Source: Prevotella sp. (lineage in GTDB: Bacteria > Bacteroidota > Bacteroidia > Bacteroidales > Bacteroidaceae). Taken from it: DNA of 33,449 nt. Made by a program: the position numbers and the translations under genes. Under the pieces are notes generated by a model. The model saw only the letters and a program-made list of their open reading frames with translations, had not been told where the DNA came from and searched no databases. Of this stretch, positions 25,680 to 33,389 are shown piece after piece (position 1 is the first letter of the stretch; each line of letters begins with the position of its first letter). The stretch lies in NCBI GenBank assembly GCA_022774105.1, contig JALFNY010000202.1, forward strand, positions 1-33,449, given 5' to 3'.

Positions 25680-26702
25680 ATGAACAAGAATCACCGACTA
25701 TATCAGGCTGACCTCCGTGCCATTCACGCTGTCAGCGGCATGGAGGCACTGCGTGGCAAGACCTTTCTCATAACCGGTGCCACGGGAATGATAGGCTCAC
25801 ACCTCATCGATGCACTCATGTCCTTCGGCGACATCAACGTCATTGCCGTGGGAAGAAGTAAGGAACGCGCCGCCGAGAGGCTGGGAGAATACTACGACTC
25901 ACCGCTGTTCACCTTCTTAGAGCAAGACGTCTGCCAGCCATTCACCACCGCTTGCCATGCGGACTACATCATACCGCTTGCCAGCAACACCCACCCCCTT
26001 GCCTATTCGCAGCACCCCGTGGAGACACTTTTTATTAATATAAAGGGAGCAGAGCACGCTCTGAACCTCGCTGACCGCTGCCGTGCCACCCTGCTCTACC
26101 CCTCTACGGTGGAGGTGTATGGCAACGCCCGTGGCACCGACACCTTTACCGAGGACTATACAGGACAACTCACCCTCTCAACGCCACGTGCCTGCTACAC
26201 AGAGTCAAAGCGTTCTGCCGAGGCCCTTTGCCAGTCATATCACGCTCAGCACGGCACCAGCGTGAAGATAGTGCGCCTCTGCCGCATATTCGGCCCCACA
26301 ATGCTCATGTCTGACAGCAAAGCCTCATCGCAATTCATCAAGAAAGCCATTGCGGGAGAGGACATAGTCCTTAAAAGCAAGGGTAACCAGCACTTCTCAT
26401 ACACATACGTCACCGACGCCGTCAGCGCCATGTTGCACGTGCTCCTGCACGGAGAGACGGCAACACCGTATAACATCAGCAACGCCGACTGCGACGTTCA
26501 CCTGCGTGACTTCGCCGAACTCTGCGCACAGTATAACGGCAAGAGCGTCATATTCGACCTCCCCTCCGACACCGAGCGACAGGGGTTCAGCATCGCCACA
26601 CAGGCTATTCTCGACAACTCACGCCTCCTCTCACTGGGCTTCAAGCCACGCTACACCATGAGGGACGCACTGACAAGAACCATAGACATACTGAAAGGGT
26701 AA
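25680..26702 (+). CDS. NAD(P)-dependent SDR epimerase/dehydratase-type enzyme
   Basis: 340 residues from ATG 25680 (5 nt after the previous stop); ATG 25662 in the same frame, overlapping by 13 nt, is the alternative. Extended short-chain dehydrogenase: Rossmann motif GATGMIGSHL, the serine-bearing YPSTVEVYG strand and the catalytic YTESK (YxxxK). The substrate domain resembles UDP-glucuronate decarboxylase/nucleotide-sugar epimerases. Placed between the cytidylyltransferase and LicD, it probably modifies the activated precursor (reduction, epimerisation or dehydration). Which reaction is unknown. Confidence 0.88.
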   Translation: MNKNHRLYQADLRAIHAVSGMEALRGKTFLITGATGMIGSHLIDALMSFGDINVIAVGRSKERAAERLGEYYDSPLFTFLEQDVCQPFTTACHADYIIPLASNTHPLAYSQHPVETLFINIKGAEHALNLADRCRATLLYPSTVEVYGNARGTDTFTEDYTGQLTLSTPRACYTESKRSAEALCQSYHAQHGTSVKIVRLCRIFGPTMLMSDSKASSQFIKKAIAGEDIVLKSKGNQHFSYTYVTDAVSAMLHVLLHGETATPYNISNADCDVHLRDFAELCAQYNGKSVIFDLPSDTERQGFSIATQAILDNSRLLSLGFKPRYTMRDALTRTIDILKG

Positions 26703-26708
26703 GGCACA

Positions 26709-27596
26709 ATGGAACTGACACCGGAACAACGCACACAATGGAAGGCCATCATCACCGGCTGCCTGCAACAGTTCATTACGCTGTGCGAGGAGCACAGACT
26801 GACATACTACTGCGTGGGCGGCACCGCAATAGGTGCCGTAAGACACCAGGGGCTGATACCATGGGACGATGATATAGACGTGGCAATGCCTCGTCCCGAC
26901 TACGACCGCTTTCTGGAACTGTGCAAGAGGCAAGACCTCGGTGATTACGAACTCGCCACCCCTGAGAGGAAAGGCTACCCATGCCACTTCGCAAAACTGT
27001 GTGACAGGCGCACAACTCTTATAGAAAAACGTGACGTGCCATGCGTCTATGGACTGTATATAGACATCTTCCCCATAGACGGCACAGCACCTGACATGGC
27101 AGAAGCCAAGAGACTGCTGCGTAAATACAAGCAGTGGAACAACAAACTCGACGCCGCCCTGACACGCCACACGCTGCGTCAGTACCTCGCCCTTGCCTTG
27201 AAGCCAAAGGAATGGGGGCGCATGGCAGTGCAGACAGCAGCCGTAATCATAGGCAGAGAGAGGGTAAGACGATACATCATACATCGTCTTGACAGCATGG
27301 CAAGGCAGTATGACTACGCCACCGCCACCCTCGTAGCAAACTATGACGGTGCCTACCGCGAACGAGAGATATTCCCCAAGGCATGGACCGACACACTGTG
27401 TGACAAGCCTTTCGAGCACCTCACCGTGAAACTGCCAGGCAACTATGACGCTTACCTGAAAAACATATACACCGACTATATGCAACTGCCGCCCGTGGAG
27501 CAACGGGTGTGCCACCACCTCCACGACTATCTCGACCTCAACAAAAGGGTGACGGAGGAGGAGATAAAAGCAAGTAATTTCGCAAACGGGTGCTGA
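26709..27596 (+). CDS. LicD-family phosphotransferase
   Basis: 295 residues. LicD/fukutin-type nucleotidyltransferase-fold enzyme that moves a phosphorylated headgroup from a CDP donor to a glycan. The active-site block YYCVGGTAIGAVRHQG and IPWDDDIDVAMPRPDY (about 35-65) holds the metal-binding aspartates. A second family block is YGLYIDIFPIDG. No membrane span is apparent. 6 nt after the SDR gene. The last codons and the TGA stop lie inside unit 1 of 22-bp array C, so repeat sequence encodes the C-terminal NGC. Parallel with eukaryotic ISPD plus fukutin/FKRP supports phosphoribitol-like transfer; phosphocholine transfer is the other classic LicD option, but no choline uptake or kinase gene is seen here. 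Confidence 0.93.
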   Translation: MELTPEQRTQWKAIITGCLQQFITLCEEHRLTYYCVGGTAIGAVRHQGLIPWDDDIDVAMPRPDYDRFLELCKRQDLGDYELATPERKGYPCHFAKLCDRRTTLIEKRDVPCVYGLYIDIFPIDGTAPDMAEAKRLLRKYKQWNNKLDAALTRHTLRQYLALALKPKEWGRMAVQTAAVIIGRERVRRYIIHRLDSMARQYDYATATLVANYDGAYREREIFPKAWTDTLCDKPFEHLTVKLPGNYDAYLKNIYTDYMQLPPVEQRVCHHLHDYLDLNKRVTEEEIKASNFANGC

Positions 27597-27670
27597 TAGC
27601 AACATAATCAGCACCCGTTTACATTGCAATCAGCACCCGTTCACACTGTAATCAGCACCAAATAACAAAC
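27583..27670. repeat. 22-bp tetrad repeat array, copy C
   Basis: Units at 27583-27604, 27605-27626, 27627-27648 and 27649-27670 (last one degenerate). Lies in the convergent gap between licD and the HhH-barrel gene and overlaps the licD stop. Units 2 and 3 share AATCAGCACCCGTT; unit 1 is nearly the reverse complement of unit 2. Confidence 0.9.
27584..27620. terminator. Terminator-like hairpin formed by repeat units C1 and C2
   Basis: AAACGGGTGCTGAT (27584-27597) pairs perfectly over 14 bp with ATCAGCACCCGTTT (27607-27620) around a 9-nt loop. A-run on the left and T-run on the right make it usable on both strands; the T-run is only three long. Confidence 0.6.
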
Positions 27671-27698
27671 TGCCTGATACGTGGCAGGGTGGCAAAGG

Positions 27699-29789
27699 TC
27701 ACAGCCTTATGCGCAGTTGCAGGTCAATGTCCGTCTGTGACGATGCGAAAATCTCCCTTTCGGCGGTGCCGATGGAGGAGCGGTCAAAGTATTTCGTGCA
27801 GCCCACCTTTACCTGCGCCATCAGCCACTGCGCCACGTCAGCCCTGACAAGCAGTGCCGCCCTCATGCCGTTACCATAGTAGGAGGGTGTGCTCATGGTG
27901 TAGAGCATACCACGTTCGTAGGCATATAGGCGCGTGTCATAGCCCTCGGTGTTGAAGTATGCGGCAGAGACGTGCAGTGAATATGCCCCCCCAACCTTGC
28001 AACCAAGCGACTGCGAGAGGATAATCCCTTTCTCCCGCTCCTCGTTTACAATGCCCTCACAACTGCTGCGCGCCGTCCAGCGTCTGTCAGAAAGCAGTGC
28101 AGTGAGACGCAAGCGGTGTGTAGTGCAGGTGGCAAGCACCTTACTACCCTTCCCCTCCTCGTCATACAACGTGCGGTCCTGCTGCTTCATCCTCACGCGG
28201 TAACGCGCGGTGAAAGTCCAGTGACGGCGTTTCACCGTAGCAGAAAGGCTGTTGTCCCATGCGTATGAAGAGGCAGAGACACGGTATTTCAGCCACGGGA
28301 AGTACGCTATGTCGGTGTAGGCATCGAGCGAGAAACTGCGCACCGGAGCCCAGTGTACCCCTAACAGCGCACCGCTCTCGTTCTGCACAGCACCGCCATC
28401 GCTGATGCTGGAACCGTAAAAGGAATGATATTTATAAGAATAGAAGCGCTGCACGGCGGTGAGACATAACTTCCTTGTCACGTTCCACATAAGGTTATTG
28501 ACCGTAGCAAGCGACCCATTGTCACACATGGCCGTCTCTCCGAGAAAAGAAATGCGCTTACGTATCAGTTTATAGTCAATGCCCGCGTTCCATAAGTCAG
28601 TGCCTGTGGGATAATAAAGACGGTACAACTTGCTGGCACTGACGGTGTCTGCCCTGCTGTAAACAGGGTTTAACGCACGGTTGAAGTGTGTGTGCAACAC
28701 CGAGAGACCTACTCTCCACGTCGTTGTCTCACCCTCCTCCGAGCCATAAGAGACGTGTAGCCCCTCCGTCATCTGCGTGGTATTATTGCGTTTCTGCATC
28801 TCCGCCGCCGTGCGGTGATAACCGTTGGTGAGGATAGTTGACACCGTCCCGTCCTCATTCAGCGTGGCATCAACCGAGCGGTAGGACCACAACGCTGAGA
28901 CGTCAAAGCCACGCAGATATACGGTTGTTGCCACCCCTTGCAGGTGTTTGGAGTCAGCGGTACTGCTGTGGGGCGTGAAACAATTTGCCAGTCGGCCCAC
29001 AGAAGCACGCAAAGCCTGCTTACCATAAGAGAGATTGTTATTAAGCACCAGTCCCATGCCGAACTGCGCACGGTACTGTCCTACGATAATCTGGCCAAAG
29101 TTGCTTAGTTCTTTAACCACGATGTTGAAGGCATAGTTGTCATATCCCATGCCGTTTCCAGCGGAGAAAAACGGTTCTCCCGCCGCTTTTGAGCCCGTGA
29201 GATTCAGTTGCAGGTTCTTTCCCACGGTGGCACTGTATCTCAGTGTATGCTTCGTAGCATCTCCGAGGTATCGTCCCGCATACCTGTTCTCCCCCTGCGG
29301 GGTTGTCTCCGCCGCCCCTTTGTCACCCGCCCTACGATACGTCGGCACGCTGGCGGTGAAGAGCACACTATGCTTTGCCTGCCCTATGTCATGCCACAGA
29401 CGCTGCCGATGATACCACTGCACGGTGTCACCCTCTTCTACATACAGCACGCCAGAGAGGTAAGAGCGCAGCGATGGGTCAATGGAAGGTATCATGTCAA
29501 GTTCCTGCACACTGCGAAACTTACCGTATTTGCGGCGGTAGGCGATGATGGTCCTGACGGTATTGAGGTCTATACCCGGCACCTGCAGCAATTCGTCAGA
29601 GCGTGCCTTGTTGATGTCTATGGGGTGATCACGCAACTGTTGCAGGACATCGTAGGCCTCTTCCAATGCTACGGCGTCCTCGTCAGTGTTCTCATACAGC
29701 GGCAACAACTGCGCCTCCACGTCGCTATCGCCGTCTGTCAGCGGTGCGGTGAAGGCGAGGGAAGCCATCAGCAGCCCACTAATCAACAT
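27699..29789 (-). CDS. Helix-hairpin-helix (ComEA-like) protein with predicted outer-membrane beta barrel
   Basis: 696 residues. Signal peptide (MLISGLLMASLAFTAP). Residues about 57-104 form ComEA-type helix-hairpin-helix repeats (IDINKARSDELLQVPGI...VRTIIAYRRKYGKFRSVQELDMI). From about 125 onward the sequence is a series of amphipathic alternating strands with many Tyr/Arg/Trp, ending in DLQLRIRL, which fits an outer-membrane barrel of perhaps 20 or more strands. The N-terminal HhH would face the periplasm, where such domains elsewhere bind double-stranded DNA. The ATG overlaps the upstream gene by 11 nt. The combination is conserved in Bacteroidetes as far as I recall, but has no established function; DNA uptake is an attractive inference. 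Confidence 0.8.
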   Translation of the reverse strand: MLISGLLMASLAFTAPLTDGDSDVEAQLLPLYENTDEDAVALEEAYDVLQQLRDHPIDINKARSDELLQVPGIDLNTVRTIIAYRRKYGKFRSVQELDMIPSIDPSLRSYLSGVLYVEEGDTVQWYHRQRLWHDIGQAKHSVLFTASVPTYRRAGDKGAAETTPQGENRYAGRYLGDATKHTLRYSATVGKNLQLNLTGSKAAGEPFFSAGNGMGYDNYAFNIVVKELSNFGQIIVGQYRAQFGMGLVLNNNLSYGKQALRASVGRLANCFTPHSSTADSKHLQGVATTVYLRGFDVSALWSYRSVDATLNEDGTVSTILTNGYHRTAAEMQKRNNTTQMTEGLHVSYGSEEGETTTWRVGLSVLHTHFNRALNPVYSRADTVSASKLYRLYYPTGTDLWNAGIDYKLIRKRISFLGETAMCDNGSLATVNNLMWNVTRKLCLTAVQRFYSYKYHSFYGSSISDGGAVQNESGALLGVHWAPVRSFSLDAYTDIAYFPWLKYRVSASSYAWDNSLSATVKRRHWTFTARYRVRMKQQDRTLYDEEGKGSKVLATCTTHRLRLTALLSDRRWTARSSCEGIVNEEREKGIILSQSLGCKVGGAYSLHVSAAYFNTEGYDTRLYAYERGMLYTMSTPSYYGNGMRAALLVRADVAQWLMAQVKVGCTKYFDRSSIGTAEREIFASSQTDIDLQLRIRL

Positions 29790-30237
29790 ATTTCTTCAAC
29801 GCTCTTACAACGCCTGTTATCCACGTATCGATGCCGTTATCCATGTCAAGTGATGACACTAACTTCACAACATTCTCTATCGGCATACCGTAACGCAGCA
29901 CTCCCGAGATGAGTTTGGCATAATTCCAGTAGATAGGGTTGAACTTTTCTGACAGTCCCTCCACCGTAGTCTTATAGCCGCGACGGTTCTCGAACTGGAA
30001 ATCATAACGCTTTGTGCCGTCAGGCAGCACTGTCTTGATAATCTTTCCGCTGTTGACCGCCTTGGGAAGCATTATTCCCTCCTCGTCGTCTTGCAGCCCC
30101 GTGAATATCTCATAGGGCCTCCCGTCAAGCAGACCAACAAAGGCTACCCACTTGTCTTTGGCATTTTGAAAGCGTACTACGTCACAGTCAAGCACGTCAG
30201 GACGCTTGTGTTCGTTATTATCTGTACCTGTTGTCAT
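29779..30237 (-). CDS. Stand-alone ribonucleotide-reductase tail protein (TSCPD-region homologue)
   Basis: 152 residues. The whole protein matches what I know of the C-terminal part of adenosylcobalamin-dependent (class II) ribonucleotide reductase of Bacteroidetes: KRPDVLDCDVVRFQNAKDKWVAFVGLLDGRPYEIFTG, then RYDFQFENRRGYKTT, SEKFNPIYWNYAKLISGVLRYGMP and ALKKYVD at the end. It has no catalytic ten-stranded barrel, and the C-terminal Cys-rich zinc/redox motif that follows in the full enzyme is absent; only one Cys remains (C18). It has its own ATG 19 nt after the NhaC stop and reads cleanly, so it seems a maintained gene and not a decayed remnant. Function unknown; an accessory or regulatory subunit is possible. 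Confidence 0.82.
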   Translation of the reverse strand: MTTGTDNNEHKRPDVLDCDVVRFQNAKDKWVAFVGLLDGRPYEIFTGLQDDEEGIMLPKAVNSGKIIKTVLPDGTKRYDFQFENRRGYKTTVEGLSEKFNPIYWNYAKLISGVLRYGMPIENVVKLVSSLDMDNGIDTWITGVVRALKKYVD

Positions 30238-30256
30238 AGTGTTATGGTTTTTGTCT

Positions 30257-31531
30257 CTATTGTACGGCTACCGCCTTCTGCGGGCGGTTACGCCTTATCA
30301 GTATGGTTATCAGTGCAAATAGTCCCAGCGTCAGGGGGTAATATAGGTATGGCATGAGGTCAACGGGATTACACTTTGCCAGCCCTGCCGCCATGAGCAA
30401 CTGCGCTCCGTAGGGTATAATACCCTGCATGGTGCAGGAGAAAGTGTCGAGTATGCTTGCCACACGCTTTGGATCAAGGGAGAATCGCTGCGAGATGTCC
30501 TTGGCAATGCCTGCCACGGTGATGATGGCAACGGTGTTATTGGCGGTGCAGAGGTCAACAAGACTGACAAGGGCAGCAATGCTCAACTCCGCACTGCGCT
30601 GCGATTTGACGTGCGAGAGTATCTTGTGCATGATGTAACGTATGCCTCCATTGGAGCGGACTATCTCCAAAACGCCTCCTGCAAGCATGGTGATGATGAT
30701 GAGTTCACCCATGCCTGACACACCGTTTCCCATGGCTGCAAACCAGGAATAGATGTCATAGTCGCCGCTAATCATACCTACTCCTCCCGTAAGCAATATG
30801 CCGAGGCAGAGCACCAGCAGCACATTGACACCGCAGGCAGCCGCTACCAGCACCACGATATATGGCATAACTTTCAGGAAATTGACGTCAGGCAGGTTGG
30901 TGGGAACCGACAGACTACGGCCCATAATGGCGTAAACCACTACCATAAGCAGGGCTGCCGGCAGGGCAATGCGTATGTTGGTGCGGAATTTGTCGCTCAT
31001 CTTCACTCCCTGCGACTGCGTTGCTACCACCGTGGTGTCAGAGATAAAGGAGAGGTTATCACCAAAGAACGAACCGCCAACGACAATGGCTGTCAGCATG
31101 GCTTTTGACACCTCCATTGTCTCTGCCATGCCGATGGCAATGGGAGTAAGGGCTACAATGGTGCCGACACTGGTGCCTATACTGAGCGAAATGAGCGCAG
31201 AGGCAAGGAAAATGCCTGCCAGCAGGGCATCGGAAGGCACTACGCTGAGCGTGAGGTTGACCATATCGCTGATGCTTCCCATCTCCTTTGCAGAATTGGC
31301 AAAGGCTCCCGCAAGGACGAATATCCATATCATAAGCAGCAGGTTGGGCTCAGCAGCACCACGGGTGAACCGCTGCAGGCGTTTCTTCAGCCTGCCGCGA
31401 GAGGTGGCAACAGCAACGATGGCGGTGAGCATGAACGCTACCGTGATGGGAACTTTATAAAAATCACCCGCGACAATGGATGCCACAAGATAGATAACGA
31501 TAAAAAATAACAGCGGCAAAAGGGAGCGCAT
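30257..31531 (-). CDS. Na+/H+ antiporter, NhaC family
   Basis: 424 residues with about 11 hydrophobic spans, inner membrane. Exchanges sodium for protons, or acts on a related substrate in some NhaC members. Characteristic segments: SLSIGTSVGTIVALTPIAIGMA, VVGGSFFGDNLSFISDTTVVATQSQGV and the CTANNTVAIITVAGIAKDIS region with polar residues inside a helix. First gene of a three-gene minus-strand operon (antiporter, RNR tail, HhH barrel), with promoter at 31630-31661. The gene partners do not obviously relate to ion transport. Confidence 0.93.
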   Translation of the reverse strand: MRSLLPLLFFIVIYLVASIVAGDFYKVPITVAFMLTAIVAVATSRGRLKKRLQRFTRGAAEPNLLLMIWIFVLAGAFANSAKEMGSISDMVNLTLSVVPSDALLAGIFLASALISLSIGTSVGTIVALTPIAIGMAETMEVSKAMLTAIVVGGSFFGDNLSFISDTTVVATQSQGVKMSDKFRTNIRIALPAALLMVVVYAIMGRSLSVPTNLPDVNFLKVMPYIVVLVAAACGVNVLLVLCLGILLTGGVGMISGDYDIYSWFAAMGNGVSGMGELIIITMLAGGVLEIVRSNGGIRYIMHKILSHVKSQRSAELSIAALVSLVDLCTANNTVAIITVAGIAKDISQRFSLDPKRVASILDTFSCTMQGIIPYGAQLLMAAGLAKCNPVDLMPYLYYPLTLGLFALITILIRRNRPQKAVAVQ

Positions 31532-31629
31532 AAGGCTTAAAGAGTTTTACATGAGAGGGGAAGGCAGACCGAAATACCTGCGGCAAAAGACCTGCACCGT
31601 CTCTGGTTATATTAACATTAAAACACGTG

Positions 31630-31661
31630 CAAAGATAAGTAATATTTCCGAAACTGCCAAA
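31630..31661 (-). promoter_or_regulatory. Promoter of the nhaC operon
   Basis: Minus strand: -33 TTTG at 31661-31658, -7 TATCTTTG at 31637-31630, 20-nt spacer. Leader about 95 nt. Confidence 0.78.
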
Positions 31662-31667
31662 CGATTT

Positions 31668-31699
31668 CTTGGTACTTTCAAAAAAATTGTATAACTTTG
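31668..31699 (+). promoter_or_regulatory. Promoter of the AICAR formyltransferase gene
   Basis: -33-like CTTG at 31668-31671 and -7 TAACTTTG at 31692-31699, 20 nt apart; back to back with the nhaC promoter, 6 bp between -33 elements. The leader holds a short hairpin TCACTG...CAGTGA at about 31708-31727. Confidence 0.72.
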
Positions 31700-31767
31700 C
31701 AGCAAAATCACTGCTAACAGCCAGTGACACCAACAGAAAGACGAAACAACAACATAATTTACGACAA

Positions 31768-32949
31768 ATGAAAGAACTCGCATTGAAGTATGGCTGCAAT
31801 CCTAACCAGAAGCCATCACGCATCTACATGAAAGAAGGCGAACTGCCAGTAGAGGTCATCAACGGCCGTCCCGGCTACATCAACTTCCTTGACGCGCTCA
31901 ACTCATGGCAGTTGGTAAAAGAACTTAAAGAGGCCACAGGGCTTCCGTCAGCCGCAAGCTTCAAACACGTGAGCCCGGCAGGAGCCGCCGTAGGACTGCC
32001 ACTGTCAGACACCTTGAAGAAAATATACTTCGTTGATGACGTGAAGATACCGCTGTCACCAATAGCCTGCGCCTACGCCCGTGCCCGCGGAGCAGACCGT
32101 ATGTCCAGTTACGGCGACTTCATAGCACTGTCAGACACCTGCGATGCCGCCACAGCAACACTGATAAAGCGCGAGGTAAGCGACGGAGTAATAGCACCAG
32201 ACTATACTGACGAGGCCCTCGCAATACTGAAAGACAAGCGCAAAGGCACATACAACGTGATAAAAATAGACCCTGACTACGTGCCAGAACCTATCGAGAC
32301 AAAACAGTGTTACGGCGTAACCTTTGACCAAGGACGCAACGAAATAAAACTGAACGACCCCGCACTGTTTGAGAACATACCCACGAAGGCAAAGGAATTT
32401 ACAGCCGACGCCAAGCGAGACCTTATGATAGCACTGATAACACTGAAATACACACAGTCCAACTCAGTATGCTACGTAAAGGACGGACAGGCCATCGGCA
32501 TAGGAGCAGGGCAGCAAAGCCGCATACACTGCACACGCCTTGCAGGCAACAAAGCCGACATCTGGTGGCTGCGCCAGTGCCCGAAAGTGATGGAACTGCC
32601 GTTCAAGGAGGGCATACGCCGCGCTGACCGCGACAACACCATAGACGTATATATCTCTGACGACTATGAGGACGTTCTGGCAGAAGGCGTATGGCAGAAC
32701 TTCTTTACAGAGAAACCAGCACCGCTGACACGTGAAGAAAAGAAGGCATGGATAGCGCAGAACACCAAAGTAGCACTGGGTTCAGACGCCTTCTTCCCCT
32801 TCGGTGACAACATAGAAAGAGCACACAAGAGCGGTGTGGAGTACATAGCACAGGCAGGAGGCTCTGTCCGCGACGACAATGTGATAGAAACCTGCGACAA
32901 GTACGGCATAACAATGGCGTTCACAGGCGTACGCCTCTTCCACCATTAA
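31768..32949 (+). CDS. Stand-alone phosphoribosylaminoimidazolecarboxamide (AICAR) formyltransferase
   Basis: 393 residues from ATG 31768; the in-frame ATG at 31669 precedes the promoter. Transfers a formyl group from 10-formyl-tetrahydrofolate to AICAR in purine synthesis. It corresponds to the AICARFT half of PurH: FKHVSPAGAA contains the catalytic Lys-His (K66-H67), followed by RARGADRMSSYGDF, GIGAGQQSR and the end GSVRDDNVIETCDKYGI. The IMP cyclohydrolase domain of bifunctional PurH is missing, so cyclisation needs another protein. Such single-domain versions occur in Bacteroidetes, often beside a full purH elsewhere. Codons are A-rich at wobble, like folP-cdaA-pta. Confidence 0.93.
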   Translation: MKELALKYGCNPNQKPSRIYMKEGELPVEVINGRPGYINFLDALNSWQLVKELKEATGLPSAASFKHVSPAGAAVGLPLSDTLKKIYFVDDVKIPLSPIACAYARARGADRMSSYGDFIALSDTCDAATATLIKREVSDGVIAPDYTDEALAILKDKRKGTYNVIKIDPDYVPEPIETKQCYGVTFDQGRNEIKLNDPALFENIPTKAKEFTADAKRDLMIALITLKYTQSNSVCYVKDGQAIGIGAGQQSRIHCTRLAGNKADIWWLRQCPKVMELPFKEGIRRADRDNTIDVYISDDYEDVLAEGVWQNFFTEKPAPLTREEKKAWIAQNTKVALGSDAFFPFGDNIERAHKSGVEYIAQAGGSVRDDNVIETCDKYGITMAFTGVRLFHH

Positions 32950-32987
32950 TAACACCGTCAGGGAGGTGACATCACCACCCTGACACG

Positions 32988-33075
32988 CAAAAAGCACCTG
33001 ATCACACGGAGAAAGAGCCCCTTTCACAATGTAATCAGGTGCTTTTCACACCGTAATCAACACCTTTTCACAGCA
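32988..33075. repeat. 22-bp tetrad repeat array, copy D
   Basis: Units at 32988-33009, 33010-33031, 33032-33053 and 33054-33075, starting 38 nt after the AICARFT stop. AAAAGCACCTGAT (32990-33002) pairs perfectly over 13 bp with ATCAGGTGCTTTT (33034-33046), looping out unit 2, with an A-run before and a T-run after, which is terminator-like. Unit 2 is the most diverged (GAAAG and CTTTC form their own small stem). Confidence 0.88.
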
Positions 33076-33124
33076 CCACCAACATACCCCCCTGTCTCTC
33101 AACACACTACCCCACCGCAACACC

Positions 33125-33156
33125 ATGCCCCAGACACACCACCGACGCAGGGGCAT
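33125..33156. repeat. Short inverted repeat before the small ORF
   Basis: ATGCCCC (33125-33131) and GGGGCAT (33150-33156) give a perfect 7-bp stem around an 18-nt AC-rich loop. It could be a weak terminator or chance. Confidence 0.35.
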
Positions 33157-33200
33157 AACCACCACACAGAAGAGAGACGAGGCAGAAAACAGCACCCACT

Positions 33201-33389
33201 ATGGACGATTTTGACCTGATACTGCAAAACGGCATCAACTTCGGTCGCGGAGGAGAAAAGCCGAAAGGAGAAGAAAAGATAAAGACCAAGGCCAAGAAAA
33301 AGAAATACATCACCGGTGCCCACGGTTCGGGGTCAGCCATGCAAAAGGCGAAATACCGCGAGCAGAGAGCCAACAGACGAAAGAAATAA
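33201..33389 (+). CDS. Small, very basic protein of unknown function
   Basis: 62 residues, starting MDDFDLILQNGINFGRGG and then dominated by Lys/Arg (KTKAKKKK, REQRANRRKK). No transmembrane segment or known motif. The acidic, ordered-looking first 14 residues followed by a disordered basic tail and the A-rich, G-poor codon pattern shared with the neighbouring AICARFT gene speak for a real gene; the low complexity speaks against. Nucleic-acid or ribosome association would fit the charge but is a guess. An AC-rich leader without SD precedes it. Confidence 0.5.
   Translation: MDDFDLILQNGINFGRGGEKPKGEEKIKTKAKKKKYITGAHGSGSAMQKAKYREQRANRRKK

Noticed and set aside
26631..27629. 332-residue minus-strand ORF
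   Set aside because: Shadow of licD; the plus frame has the LicD active-site motifs and proper operon spacing.
29779..30237. Pseudogene remnant of ribonucleotide reductase
   Set aside because: It has its own start, clean frame, tight operon spacing and an intact conserved core, so it is called as a gene.
31700..31767. Purine-type riboswitch before the AICAR formyltransferase gene
   Set aside because: The leader is only about 65 nt with one short hairpin, too small and without a recognisable aptamer core.
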